NCBI GenBank assembly: GCA_038503065.1 | Contig: JBCAMK010000001.1 | Location: 4,092,001 to 4,156,000 of the forward strand | Reading direction: 5' to 3' | DNA length: 64,000 nucleotides | Origin: Paragyromitra xinjiangensis | Lineage: Eukaryota > Ascomycota > Pezizomycetes > Pezizales > Discinaceae | In this document: piece by piece, positions 10,680 to 23,000 of the stretch | Numbering within the stretch: the first letter of the stretch is position 1 | How the letters are laid out: every line of letters starts with the position of its first letter | Notes under the pieces: model-generated | Seen by the model: the letters and a program-made list of their open reading frames with translations, nothing else | The model's database searches: none | What the model was told of the DNA's origin: nothing | Program-made: the position numbers and the translations under genes

Positions 10680-11162
10680 ATGTCTAATTCTGGTTCTAGC
10701 TCCGGCTCTAGCTCTAGCTCCGGCTCCAGCTCCAGCTCCAGCTCTGGTTTTAGCTCCGATTCTGGCTCCAGTGCCAGTTCTACATATAGCTCTGGTTCTA
10801 TCCCGGATCCTGGATCCCATTCTGGCTCTGATCTTGATCCTGGTCTCGGTTCTAGTTCCAGCTCCAATTCTGGTTCCAGTATCAGTTCTACATGTAGCTC
10901 TGGTTCTATCTCGAATCCCGAATCCCATTCTGGGTCTGATCTTGATCCTGGCCCTGGTCCTGGTTCTATCACCAACGCCCCACCACTGGAGCAGGAACCA
11001 CCCTTTATTCCCGAAGTTAGAAAGCAGCCGCAACTTTGTCAGCGTAAAAGCGTTCTCGCTGGCGGTAGGAGGTTCGTTAAGGAGCTTGATGGTGGGATTT
11101 ATGTGCATCGGGTGTTGAAGAAGCATGGGGTGAATAGTTTGACGGTGTGTGTAATTTCATAG
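10680..11162 (+). CDS. Ser/Gly-rich low-complexity hypothetical protein
   Basis: A 160-codon frame. Residues 1-98 are almost only Ser, Gly, Asp and Pro and contain a 36-residue tandem duplication (copies from residues 29 and 65, each holding a SHSGSDLDPG core). Residues ~99-160 are a normal-composition tail (VRKQPQLCQRK, GGRRFVKELDGGIYVHRVLKKHG). No signal peptide or known domain is seen. The hexanucleotide-like repeat keeps both strands open in several frames, so openness is weak evidence of coding. The start at 10680 is preferred because the preceding in-frame Met at 10635 lies in AT-rich leader-like sequence. A GTGTGT donor near the stop could extend it with another exon. It might be a young or non-functional gene. 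Confidence 0.4.
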   Translation: MSNSGSSSGSSSSSGSSSSSSSGFSSDSGSSASSTYSSGSIPDPGSHSGSDLDPGLGSSSSSNSGSSISSTCSSGSISNPESHSGSDLDPGPGPGSITNAPPLEQEPPFIPEVRKQPQLCQRKSVLAGGRRFVKELDGGIYVHRVLKKHGVNSLTVCVIS

Positions 11163-13191
11163 GATGGGGGTTGGTGTGGTGGTTTTCTTTAGGTGCTATG
11201 GTTGGGTTTCTTTTGTGGGTGGGGTTTTTGTGGGGTTTGGGGGTTATGAGGTGAGATGATACTGTGGAGTGCCCGGGGCAGGGAAAGTTGGTGGGGAGCA
11301 TCCCGAATTCCTAAATTCTACTTATTTTCTTAGTTTTTAGCTTCTAATCTTGTCAAAATTTATATTGATCTAAAACCCGTCACCTTATTAGAAGCGCAAC
11401 GCAAAGTTACATAAGTGTGCGTAGGTTTGGGTTAATAAAATAAGATCCTTAAATCAAGTTTACATTTAATGTAGTTTTTAGCGAACTTCACTTGTAATGT
11501 AATAACTATGGTGAGATTTAAGAAAATGATACTGCCTTCCGCGTGTACAAACAGTAGAATTTGATGAAGAATTTTTTGCACTAACGGGATTTCCAATAGC
11601 TTTAGTATATCAAAAGTTAGAAAACTTGGAATATCGGGATGAGGGGGAGCGTTGATGTGTTTCTCTTAATATTAGTTTTTAGTTTTTAGTGCGTTACTTT
11701 ATCAGTAGTTGCTTGTTTTTATACTAGGACATACGGAATATAGGGTACCAATTAAGTGGCTTATAGTTAGATCGGCTAGAAGACCTAAATTTAATCCACG
11801 TTAAGTGAGCCACAATGCTGCAAGGGAAATTCTACGGTTTTTATACGAGGTAAAGAAGTTGAAGGTGCTGGAAAGACTAGTATGAAACTGAAAAGTCCCT
11901 CAACAGAGTAGATCCTAAAGGAAGGGAGGAAGAAATAAAGTTAAAAACAAAGGAGCTAATCTGAGTAGGGAGGGATGGGTTATTGTGGTGTTTTTATTGG
12001 CTTCACTAGTTTTGTTGTACCTGTTGGTAGAAGTAATAAAGCATCTCCTTCGAAAAGAGACCTAGTGCCTAGTCTCATGCACATGTAGTATTCGGTACAT
12101 TTCTGAATTTAGCGTTCACCATAAATCACTCGTCTCGAGATCCGCAGTTAAAAAGATAGCCATGTTTTAAACCCTAGAATCGCTTTTGTTTACATAAAGC
12201 CGAGGTGTTGTGGTTACGGATGGTTCAGAAAGGTTACCGTGTTCTTTGGTATCGCGAGAATTTGACGTCGCGAGAGTGGCTTGTGGGTGACTCTTTCTAA
12301 GACAGGCGAGCTCCCTGCTCTGAGAATTACGCCGGGGATTTCGAGAAATACTGAGGCCTACGGGGGTGTGCTGCCACTAGCTTCTGCCTCCTGCATTACT
12401 GTATACTATTCGGGCATAAGGAACTGTCTGAGTCAACGCCACTCTCGCGACGCCAAATTCTCGCGATACCAAAGAATACGGTAGTGTTAGTGATAGATGT
12501 TAGTTCAGTTTCGGCTCGGTACAGGGTTAGGGGTTTCTTCCTAGGCCAGGACACCCGAAAGTACGGTTTCGGAATTCGGCTAGCGTTTTGCCCATCCTGC
12601 GGCTCCGAATGGTTGTCTCAAAACTCCAGCGGTGATCAGGGACCGATTACCCGACACTCGTGATTCTCGTTCCTGGATCCGAAGCGGCTGACGGAGACAC
12701 CTCCAACCATCCCAACGAAGGCACAAACCGCTCGAGTCCTTGGAAGCACATTTGTCAGGCTTCCCTCTCCAACAGGAATTCCGAGCTCGATAGGTTGCAC
12801 GCCTTGTGCGCTTACCCTCCAAACTGGCTATTGCGCAATCCCGCCCAAAATGATGTGGAGTTTCCTCCAAGCTAGCCCCGTAAGCTTGGTACACAGTCAA
12901 GGCAAAACAATTCCCCCCCTGCCCTGAATGAAACAAGCTCAATAGCTCTCAAATTTTATGCGCCGTGTAGTGGAATATCGCGTCACATAGAAGCCTGCAT
13001 TTCAAAGCATATGTCTAGATTTGAACCACATAAAAAGACGTGTGACTCGGGGGGAGTTCCCGTTGAGCCCCTCATCCATTTCACTTACCCCTCCACCCCG
13101 AGCCGTCCTCATCCTTCAAAAGGCCCCCCAACGGTGTCTCTAAATCTAAAGCTGCAAAACACAATCTCAACCTACTCCCAACAACTACATC
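11163..13191. other. Intergenic region upstream of the ATX1-like gene
   Basis: About 2 kb. The left half (11300-12200) is AT-rich with no coding signal. A TA-flanked inverted-repeat element occupies 12235-12483. The stretch 12500-12930 is noticeably more GC-rich and open on the - strand for 120 codons, but no domain was recognised. The last ~180 bases are CA/CT-rich leader sequence for the copper chaperone. Confidence 0.5.
12235..12483. mobile_element. MITE, 245 bp, 45-bp inverted ends, TA target duplication
   Basis: The terminal arms 12237-12281 and 12437-12481 are inverted copies at 42 of 45 positions; the left end begins CCGTGTTCTTTGGTATCGCG. TA dinucleotides flank both ends (12235-12236 and 12482-12483), the expected duplication of Tc1/mariner-type transposition. 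The interior of about 155 bp is non-coding and there is no transposase. The high arm identity suggests recent movement. Confidence 0.8.
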
Positions 13192-13522
13192 ATGACAGGA
13201 CACAGCTACGAATTTAACGTCTCTATGAGCTGCGGCGGCTGCTCCGGCGCCGTCACCAGGGTGCTCACCAAGCTCGATGGTAATTTCACCTCTCACCTCC
13301 GGTGTAAAAAATACTAATTGAGCCTCCTCTCAAACAGGTGTCGAAAATTTCGATGTCTCTCTCGAAAAGCAAACCGTGAGGGTCAACACCAAAGAGGGTT
13401 CGGACCTTACCTATGACAAGGTCCTCAACACCATCGGCAAGACTGGCAAGAAGATTAATGAGGGAGCCGAGTATGTTGGTGACGAGAAGGTCTCAAAGCC
13501 TGTTGCTCTTGGCACTGCTTAA
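13192..13522 (+). CDS. ATX1: Copper chaperone Atx1-like
   Basis: Small cytosolic copper carrier that would hand Cu(I) to the secretory-pathway P-type ATPase. Exons 13192-13279 and 13338-13522 give 90 residues; the intron (13280-13337) splits the glycine codon of KLDG|VENFDV. A single heavy-metal-associated domain fills the protein. The metal site MSCGGC lies at residues 12-17, followed by SGAV as in the family, and the lysine-rich loop KTGKK lies near residue 70. The tail after residue 75 (Lys/Ala-rich) is slightly longer than the yeast protein. The start was chosen because it opens directly into the first beta strand (YEFNVSM). Promoter copper elements were not identified. Confidence 0.93.
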
Positions 13523-13960
13523 AAGATTTTAGTTGCTCTGATTTGAGTTTGTGGGTGGCTACAAAGAAGGTGATAGGGAGTTTGGATGCGTTTCTGGGTG
13601 GCATTGGGTCTTGTTTTTCTTCTTACTGCTTGATATATCCCAAATTTCTCGGGGGCGAAACCCGAAACGACAAATAAAAATACTTCAGAACCTTTAACTC
13701 AAGTGATACAACATGAATTTCTATTATAGAATAGCCTTATCAGTACCAGGGTGATATAAGGCCCTGGAATATCCTCCTCCCTAATAGTTAAATTATCTCC
13801 TCAATCGCTCAAAAATCCTTGTCTATGCCTACTGATGCTTTTGTATATAAACAACCTGATCCCATCATCCCAGATAAAGCCCAAATCCATGGTACAGCCC
13901 AACCTAACGCCAAGTGTCCATAAAAAACGCCCATAAACCTCACTTTCCAATATTAAAGTC
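13523..13960. other. Convergent 3' spacer between ATX1 and MLH3
   Basis: A 438-bp tail-to-tail region. It should hold the 3' UTRs and terminators of both genes; no coding signal or repeat was seen. Confidence 0.5.
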
Positions 13961-16879
13961 CTACTTCCCAAACCCTTGCCCCCCCTTTCCCATCCATCTC
14001 CCAAAGTCCTTCATAAACCCTCCTCCCTCCTCCCCCTCCAAGACTCTGATCTCATCCTCGGGGGTTCCAAGATCAACCAGCGGAATCATGCTTGGTCTCC
14101 CATGCGCACACTGGAATGGAAACATACACTCCCCCAACTTGCTCATCAAGACCTTACACTCCGCCAGCTCCAGTGGATCATTAAACATAATTGCGCTCCT
14201 GCAAGCTCTACTGTTTAGCATATCTAGCAGACCCTTTGGACATGATCCGATACGTCTAACCCAGCCATCGGTATTGGAGGTAGACGAGGTTGACGGATGA
14301 GCGGCATCGGAGAGAGAGTAGACGTGGGTTCGGATCATATCGATTGCCAGAGAAGGCTCATTTGTGCAGCGGTCAACGATGGCTCTCGGAAGGGAATTGA
14401 CATGGAGCGAAAATTCCTCCCCATCGTTTCTCCCGGCTACAGAGGATGAGAGGTGATAGTTGATCCCCCATTCTCTAAACCTCCTTTCGTACCGTTTCAT
14501 CAACTCCCACTCGCGTTGGCTGATACGATAGACTAGCTTTTTCTGGAAAAGATCAGATACGTGTATGGCCTCTGCCGCTGGGTCGGCGGAGGAGCTACAG
14601 ACTTCGGTGAATAGAGATTCGACGCGGACACGTTCGTCTGCTGCATGCTGATCTACTATTACCAGTAGCTCGCGATTTTCACCCATTACCCTTTCCTCAC
14701 CCTTCTCTTCCTCTCCCTCATTATTTGTAGAGATGCCGCGCATCTTAATGAGTATATACTTTTTGTCCACCTGCGCGATCACCTCGGCGTTCCGCAAACC
14801 TTCTTTTGTGAGTTTTCCGAGAGTTGTAGAAGTAGCCTCAACAAAGCCATCCGTACAGTCATGAATGCAATTGTTCATCGAAAGCTGAGCACCGGTCGTA
14901 ATGGAAGGAATGGGGGCCGGATTGTCCTTAAATACGGGATTCTCCCAATTCTAAAAGCAATGTGAGTGAATAAGCGTCTTCAAATGGATTGGTCAAGTGC
15001 GTACCTTCAGGAGCTGTTCGACAAAGGTACCTTCGATCATGCCATCGGTACCCTCATTTATTCTCAACCTTTTGGCGGGACTATTCTCTGGTTGCTCAGA
15101 AGGGGCCTGTCTTAAAAACAAGAGTGAAGAGGCAGGTCTTTTGGTACCCGCGCTTTGAGATGGCTGTACAGAGCTCCTGCCAATATTTTTCATCGTAGTT
15201 GTATTTCCAGTCCTAGTATTAACTTGGAACGATCTTTTGGAGACAGGATCTATCCACGAAACATATTCATCCTTATCTTCATCCCCAGAATCTTCCCTTT
15301 CCCGCGCTGGTATAGCTGAAATCTCGACACTGGCACGACTCTTGTCTGGGATCTCGGGTGTATGGGAAGATAATGCCAGCTCATTTACTTTAGACCCTGT
15401 AATCTGCCGCCCTTCCTCCTCATTTGAATCTATTTTCGCCGACTTGACTCGACTCCACATTGCTAACGCACGGGTATCTCCATGCGGGGTCCCTTCTCTG
15501 CTGCCCGCTGCTGTAGAGAAACTACTAGCTAAACCGCTGTTATTTCTGATTATGCTCAAAGGGGTACTGGATCGTGAGCGCGACTTCGTTGAGCTCCTTT
15601 GAACTAGATCCACTACCAAAGGAGATGTCTTTTGTCTGGCCTCGGGCTCTTTCCCTCGAGTATTCGACGAAGATGAAGATGAAATTGAGAAGGGGCGAAA
15701 ATGATGCGTTTTCAGGAATTCTCGAAGTAGCTTCTGGAGGAGATTAATGACTCCTTTAAGATGATCTCCCTCTAAACCAGCTTTCCCTTCCGTTCCACCC
15801 TCCCCGCCCAACACGCTGATATCACCATTGGCACATTCAATACGTAGAATAAACATTCCCCATTTCTCCACACCTTTTCTTGGACCTCCCCGGGTTTTTG
15901 AACCCGTTGTTTTAGCTTCATCTTCCTCAACTACGCCAAACGACGAGGCTGCAAGTATGCGGTTGATCTCGGCATGCAGAAGCGTTGTGGATGGCGGAAG
16001 TGGATGGTTATTGATATATAAAAATTGAAACCCTCTCGACCCACTCCCTTTAGTACAAATCCACCCCTCGATCTTGACACCTCCCTGCTGGGCTTTAATT
16101 TTCTCCCATCCACTCCCCACTACCTCCCTGCCATAAACTTGTCGTAGCACTCCAATCTCCCATGGGTTTTGATTTCCGTCTTTGACAACCAACCGGCGAT
16201 TCCCATTTTCGTCCCTTGCTATTACCGCCACCTTCTTCCCTTGTGGCGTGAGTAGGAGTTGAGTGATGACACGATTGACGTCCTCCCATTCCCGCTCGAC
16301 ATCTTCCTGCTGTCGAGCTTTAAGACGAACCGGCATGTCACCCCATAGCCCTTCAATCCTAACCACAGTCCCAGTGGCGGGAAGTCGCAGATGCTCTGGT
16401 GCGAGGCCGGTGAATACTGGTGCGGAGTACGAGATACGAACAGTATGTGTAGAGCGGTGCGCACGGTGACGAGAAGTTAACGTGAACAACGAATGCGTCG
16501 CCAACGAACTTAAAGCTTGTCCTCGAAACCCAAACATTGTAGAGCTCAAGCTAGGAGATGGGGGGTATTTCGACGTAGCTATAAGCATCCAGCGTAGGAA
16601 TTAGTCATAGGTTTCTAATAAATTCCGTAGAGGAGACAGACCGTACATTTTCCCCACCATACTCACGTCCACGGGTGCAATCCCAACGCCATCATCTTCA
16701 ACGACACAGCTGTTCCGTGAAAGGTTCGCTTGGATTTTGATGTTGTGGGCGTTAGCATCGAGTGAATTCTGGACGAGCTCTGAGATGGCGTCGCTGAGGG
16801 TTGTAACAGCAAGTGTGGAACGGAGGCGGATAGCTACGGATTCGGGAAGCTGTCTGATTGTGGGAACTTCCGAAGGCAT
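13961..16879 (-). CDS. MLH3: DNA mismatch repair protein Mlh3 (MutL homologue)
   Basis: Nuclear MutL-family ATPase/endonuclease. With Mlh1 it forms MutL-gamma, which acts in meiotic crossover resolution and in repair of small loops. Exons, in gene order: 16879-16642, 16578-15005 and 14950-13961; 933 residues. The GHKL ATPase motifs are intact: ELVQNSLDA (~34-42), DDGVGI (~62-67) and, after the first intron, FGFRGQALSSLA. The endonuclease metal site DQHAADERVRVE lies at 704-715 and fits DQHA(x)2E(x)4E. Downstream come ACRSAIMF and CAHGRPSM near the C-terminus, both typical of the family, so the nuclease appears complete. The DERVRVE form and overall order favour Mlh3 over Pms1. The linker (~250-600) is Ser/Arg-rich and disordered. 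The start MPSEVPTIRQLPESV was preferred over an in-frame Met eight codons upstream because it matches the usual short leader before the ATPase fold. The next gene upstream in transcription order is CRZ1. Confidence 0.92.
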
Positions 16880-17942
16880 CTTGATCTCTGCTGTGAGCTG
16901 CAATGAGCTTCTAGAAGCTGCAGAAGATGGAAGGATTCTTATTCTGGAGTTGAGGTCTTGGCTGGCGTCGCTTGTGTAATGCGGCTGAGTGGGTTAGGGT
17001 TGTGTCGTAGTATCTACACAAATCATACCTTCCGTCTAGGAATACATCTACTATCCGAACGCTTTCTATTCGTTCGTAGTCCTGTACAATCCATCGATCA
17101 TTAACCCCACCGTAACTGTGCCACTATATTGCTTTAATTTTTAACTTACCTCCATCTCCCGATCTTCCAAACGAATTAGATCCCGTGAAATCAAGGTAGT
17201 GCATATATAATTCCCCCTACTAACATAGAACACCTACACGCATGGCTAAAGCAATCATAAAAGTGGAATCTTCCCATACATTCTTGCAGAGTAGGGCAAT
17301 TCATATCGGCAATAAATCATCCCAGAAGAGTAGATTCTGAACATGAAAACCTACTAGAAAATTGACCCCCAATCCCAGCCTTGATCAGGCTTCTTGGTGG
17401 AGTCATAGATCTCTCTGGTGCCACATGATGTGGGGGCAGAGGAACTAGTGAAAAGGCAAGTATGCTTAACACACTGCGAATCTTGTAAGGAGGTCTCAGA
17501 ATGCTCCAATTCCCGCCACACTGCTATTATTTCTTTCATAGCAAAAGTGAAGTCCATGGGAACAGAGACTGATGCAAAAACTGAACCGAAGACACGGGGC
17601 AGCACATAAGCAAACGCGCAAAAGAGCTGAAACACCGAACATTCTAACGAGTTGATTGAAGGATAAAAAAATACACAAAGAAAAACATCCTACGTTTTGA
17701 TAAAATAAAACATGTGATAAAGAGAAAAACGAGAGGCTTTAATCAAGTAAGGGAAATAAAGCGATTGACTCCGACCCAGCCTTTTACCACAAATGAAAAC
17801 ATAAAAGGATACACACAAGAAAATAAACAGAAGGTAAAATCAAAGGCGCTCTACCCATAAGAAAACAAAACATGAAAATCGTTACAACGAAGGTATGGGA
17901 CTGTCAAAGACGAAAAACAAAAATAAGACGAAAAAACCTCAA
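16880..17942. other. Intergenic region between MLH3 (5' side) and CRZ1 (3' side)
   Basis: About 1.06 kb. It must contain the MLH3 promoter and the CRZ1 3' UTR. A-rich stretches at 17640-17890 resemble a fungal 3' UTR. Short open frames at 17354-17635 have no recognisable features. Confidence 0.5.
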
Positions 17943-20096
17943 TCATCTCCTCCCGTATCCATCACCCGTATCACTACCCCATTGATCTTCATTGCCACTC
18001 CAGTCACCGCGACTTCCATCATAACTATTCCGATGACTGCCCATAGCAGAACCACCGCTTACGCTACCATCATCCCACTCTCCACCACTGTTATCGAAGC
18101 TGCTTCTGTGACCATCATCTATGCCGCTTCCAGCACCATCCGCCATATCATCCATATCTGCCTCTCCTGGTTGAAGCGCGCCCCATTCCATGTTTGCAAG
18201 AGCAGGGTATTGCTCAATCAATGCACTTGGGAACATTAGACTGCCAGAAGGATCCATTCCAGGCCCACCCATCTGAACGCCCCCTTGTGCGTCGGGATGA
18301 GACATAGACCCCATTGTAGGATCTATCATTTGGCCCTGTGCAAGCATGTGATTGCGACTCCTTTCAGCTGTTTCCTCCTCCAGCAACGGGCGAATACAGA
18401 CCCTGCCAGCTTCACTACGGAAATGGCGGCCAAGAGCGTCGGCACGTGCAAAACGCCTTCCACATCCCCAGACTCCACCAGGTTTCAGATTCCCGCGGCA
18501 GACAAACTTCTTCTCGCCAGAGTGAAGGCCTTCGTGACGTTTTCGATCGTGCTGGCGAGCGAATGCCTTGGCGCAAATTGTGCACACGAAAGGCCGCTCA
18601 TCTGTATGCGTACGAAGATGAGACCGTAGATTGTACGCACGGGTGAACCGCTTGGGGCATAGGTTACACTGGAAGGTAGCCGGATGCTTCTGGACCCTTT
18701 TATCGCTTGCATTTGTACCAGGTCTCCCTGGCATTGCCAACCCGAGAAAGTAGTCTCGATTAGGTGGAACAGAATTTGTTGATGATCTACGAGAAAGCTT
18801 GGAGGAGGACGCGTTCGAGGTAACGCTACCTGGGCTGCCAACAGGCGCCGTAATCACATCGGAAGGACTTAACGAGTTTCCTCTTGAACGTCCGCCTACC
18901 GGGCTAGCTCCACCCGGGGAAATAGGCCGAGTAATAGGAATTCCCCCATGGCCAGATGATGTGCCAGAAAATGGATCAGATTTGGCTCTTTTCCTTCCGG
19001 GACCTATTGCAACATTAGCATCAGATTTTTTTGGCTAATTTCGACGGCAGGTCAACTTACTTTTCGGTGGAGGGCTTAGAGCACTGTCATCATGAGTATG
19101 TCCCGGTTTACCTGGAAATGTGGGTTGTCGTTGAGGAGGAGCAAATATAACATTGATTTGGGGGAATATGCCATCATCAGCAGGGCCACCTCTGTCGAGG
19201 CCCAAGCCATTATTACGCTGAGTTGGGGCCCGGAAATTATTCATATCTTGATTCTGGCCCATAGGTGGGACATAGCCCAGAAAATGATTGTTTTGTGGTA
19301 ACATGTAAGGACTGTTTGCACCGCTGTGCAATCCAGGAGCAGGGCTAATTCTGGGGGATACGTGAGGCGAGATATCACGTTCGTTAAGTGTGAATTGATC
19401 TAATCCGAAGGACTCTCCTGGGCTTGCACCAGCGTTGAGGAAATCTTGCATAGACCCCTGCTGGATATGTGTTCCTTGGAGTAAGGGCGAAGGATGTTCA
19501 GAGAATTCTTGGTTCTGGAGGTAAGGGCTTTGCGCAGCAGAGGAAATGTCCGAGTATTCACTCGGTGCTTTGCGATAGGTCTGCTGATTGGCATAAACGG
19601 AATCCCACTCGAAGCCAGCGGATGGGTTTGCAGAAGACAGAGCAGCAGAACCTGGTTGAGATGTTTGCTGCTGGTTGGGATGTATATGAAGCGGTGGAGT
19701 GTTGTGCTGGGACGCGAGCCTGGGGTGTGGCGGGTTCATTAAATCAGCGGGGTTGATACTTCCACTAGGTACGGAATCCTTGCTCTCGTATTCGTATATA
19801 TTGGAATCTGAGCTAGAGGGGAATAGAGGGAAGTCTCCAAAGCCTTGGTGGAGCGGGTTATTATCTCTCCAAGCGTCTGTTGTAGGAAGTGTAGAGGTAT
19901 GGAATTGGGGTGAAGCGCTTTGCCTAAGGTTTTCGAGTTGCTGCTGTTCGGAAGAGTTGGTCTGGAACCGATAATCAGGTCTATAGCCTTGATCGGCAGA
20001 CGTAGGATTGAAAAGTGAATCCTCTTCGTTTGAGGCGAAGTGGGGGAGATTTAAGCCATCCGGCTGGTGACGTTGGGTACCCCCAGAGGAAGACAT
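17943..20096 (-). CDS. CRZ1: Calcineurin-responsive C2H2 zinc-finger transcription factor Crz1-like
   Basis: DNA-binding regulator that calcineurin dephosphorylates in response to calcium, allowing nuclear entry. Exons 20096-19061 and 19003-17943 give 698 residues. The 57-nt intron (19004-19060; donor GTAAGT, branch TGCTAAT) contains an in-frame TAG at 19035-19037, so an unspliced transcript would stop just after the regulatory region and lose all fingers. The N-terminal half is Gln/Ser/Pro-rich. PQINVI at 312-317 fits the PxIxIT calcineurin-docking pattern. Zinc finger 1 spans 458-478 ([19 protein letters not shown]), finger 2 spans 486-506, and an atypical third finger begins at 514 (CRG...[17 protein letters not shown]), as in fungal Crz1 proteins. 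SP-rich segments before the fingers ([10 protein letters not shown]) are likely phosphorylation targets. The C-terminal tail is Gly/Asp/Ser-rich. Confidence 0.9.
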
Positions 20097-23000
20097 TGTA
20101 ATTATCTGTTGGTAGTCTTACAGTACAGAAATCGGATATAGCAGTCGTACGGATGCAGTGAGGCTTAGTAGGTATTGGGTACGATGTAGGTAAAAGATGT
20201 GATGTGATGGGTGATGAGGGGGGCACAGCAAATATGTAGGCTCCAATTTAAGTAACCCTCACTGCTGAATTCGCCCAAGCGGTAGATCCGATGGCCAAGC
20301 TATCTAGTTTGGAAGAGACAAATGGATTGGTGCAAGAAAGATGGCAGATGTGATAAGGTAGCAAATGTGGATGAAAGATCTTATCCTAGGCTACCACACG
20401 ATTAGACGAAAGGTCAGTCAGCGTTGGTCCCTTTGTGCCTCGCAAGGTAAACCACCAGTGAGGCGAGGAACGGGGTGTAATAATAAACGAATAGGAATAA
20501 GTGGTACCTTACATGAACAATACACTATCCAAAGGTCCGTAACTTGGGGGAGGTTTAGAGGGGTTTATTTCTGACCAGATCTGGCGTCGATGTCACGGCG
20601 GAACGACAATCGCCAATGCTTGTTCCGTACGGTTGATCGGCAGGAACACACAGCCGCGTCAGAGAGCCACTAAGTACAGGTTGGGAATGTGACTGAGGAG
20701 GGTATGGTATCAGAATGGTGACTTCTCACAGCGTTGGGCACGGGCAGGTGGGCGTTGGGGGCGGAGTGGATGTTTCTCAAGCTTTCAGCGCGTGCGGGGA
20801 GAGGGGAAGAGGGGGGGATGATGATGGGGTAGGATTTTGGTGCTAATTATCGCGCGAGCGGTTGGTATTAAACGCTCGAAGCAGTCGCGATGTCAACTGC
20901 AAGAAGTCTGATTGCTTCCGATCGCTTGGTGAGATATCAAGTGCCGCAATAGAAGCCGTATATAGCTATAGCTCTTTGAGTTTAATTTGACGAGACGATG
21001 GCGGGGTCCCTGCTATCACGAGCTGCCGAGACGACATCGCTCGAGTTAAGAGTCTAAGCCTTTCCGTTGTTGCCTATCTAGGGTTCACAATCACCGTTCC
21101 TGGATGTGTGGCTGGGGCTTAAAGACCTTGATTCGGTGCTGGTCTTCTGCTATCCCGTTTTTGTTGCTCTATTTTTGTCACCTCCCAACATTCACTACCC
21201 CGCTGGTTTCATTGCCTTCATTGCCTTACATTCAAGTGCACGCAGAGATTCGACACTGTATTTTTTACATCTAATTATATAATTTTATCCTATCAATTCT
21301 GAGGGCCTCTTTTAAGTCGCTCGAGACTACACGTATTTTCCTTGGTCTTTCAATTTAGCCAGATCAGGCACATTAGGTAAGTACGACTCGGTGCCTGATA
21401 CCCGCTAGGAAAAATCTACTTCACTTAGGTGCAAGGTACAAGGTACCCATAACGGTTTCGGATCTTATCATGAGGCGTTCTCCAAGGCGTTTCTCCCAGC
21501 CCCCCCAGACCCAACCGCCAGGTCGTACCTGGTATTGAGGGCTCCTCGAACATCTTCGCCGTGAGATGAAAAACCGGTTTTGGTTGCTTGGGGGCTCATG
21601 CACTTGCGAACACAGGGCGGAATTCATTCTAGAAGGTTTGCACTGCCCTCTCTCGCTTACGAAAACGTGTCCGCTGTCAGAAGCTTAAGTGGATTTGGTA
21701 CCTGAAAATTACCGTAACTATTACGACATCTGGCTGTGTTTGCATTAATAGTTTCGATTTCGGATAGTTATCAACAATTTGTATGAGCTTTTTTCAGAAA
21801 TTTAGATTTGAAGTATGAACAATATGCCGGTTTAGTTAAGCTGATATCACCATGCACATAACCCTCCACTGGATATATTCCCTAGCACAACGAACACTCC
21901 TCGCGAAAGACTACCTATGCTAAATTTCAAGTTTCAAGTTTATAGTATAGGCCATTTGACCTTCCAACCTAGCGCTGCTACTGGAAGAGGAAAGTAGTCA
22001 CGCATGCAAATCCTTTGGTCTACCCTATACTCAAGTTAACGAAGTAGAAATTCTATTATTGAATATCCACTGAGTCGACGATAAACTACGTACAGTCTAG
22101 AGTCTGGATATCGAATTGCATGTAGTGGATTCGGAATCGCTTTCTGAGTTGCCTTGTAAGTCAGCGGCTCGAAATATCCTATGTGCATCTTGTGCTAGTC
22201 CTCGCTTAGCCCCGGTGGGGCTGGGTCAACAACGCCCATCTAAAAATAGAACATCACCAACGGCGCCGTTCTGCAAGGAAATTGAGATAAAAATCCGGGA
22301 AGATTCTGCATCTTATCCCTGCATCACCCCGAGGGGCCGAAATTTGAAACGATCCCACGGTAATATGATGCATGAGCGAGAGTGGCACTGTAATAATGTT
22401 CTTACGATTTGCATCGTGGGATCACGATATCAATACAGCCCTATGGTTCTATCCGGCGAGAGGTCTTGGAGATCTGTTATTTTCGCTAAGATAAAAAGAA
22501 CACACTGAAGTCATCGAGTACTTACATGTATCTTCAATTAAGAACGCTAATCGGCTACAAGTTCGTTAATGGCTGCGGGCACGAGGTATCACGGTGGCTA
22601 TACGTAAGTAGACAAAAGCGATTCTGCGAGCTGCGGATACCGGCTAATTAGTAACTATTTCCAGCCACACTCAACAGCCATAGTTTCTTTATCTAAGCAA
22701 ATACTCCATGCAGAAAATGGGCTGTGCACCTCTGCCCAATAAAGGTAAATCTAGGTCTCCAGAGTCACGTAAACTCTCCCGAATAATATTGAACCTTATT
22801 TTTATCGACATTTCGATTACCAAAACTTGCTCAGCATCACACAGGATGCCTACGCAAGCTCCAGCAACCCGTAACTGGCTATATGCAGCATAAGGAATAT
22901 CGCTCTGTGGATTTATTGAGTGAGGAACAGAGATTGTTCCAGAACTACTTGATCACCAACCCCAAGATCTCCTCCCTATGTTACCAATCATCTTACTATT

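Noticed and set aside
10643..11126. Glu/Pro-rich and Arg/Thr-rich frames opposite the Ser-rich frame
   Set aside because: They are the complements of the same hexanucleotide-like repeat.
22116..22508. 130-codon plus-strand frame upstream of CRZ1
   Set aside because: No recognisable domain, no flanking exon and unremarkable composition; likely chance.
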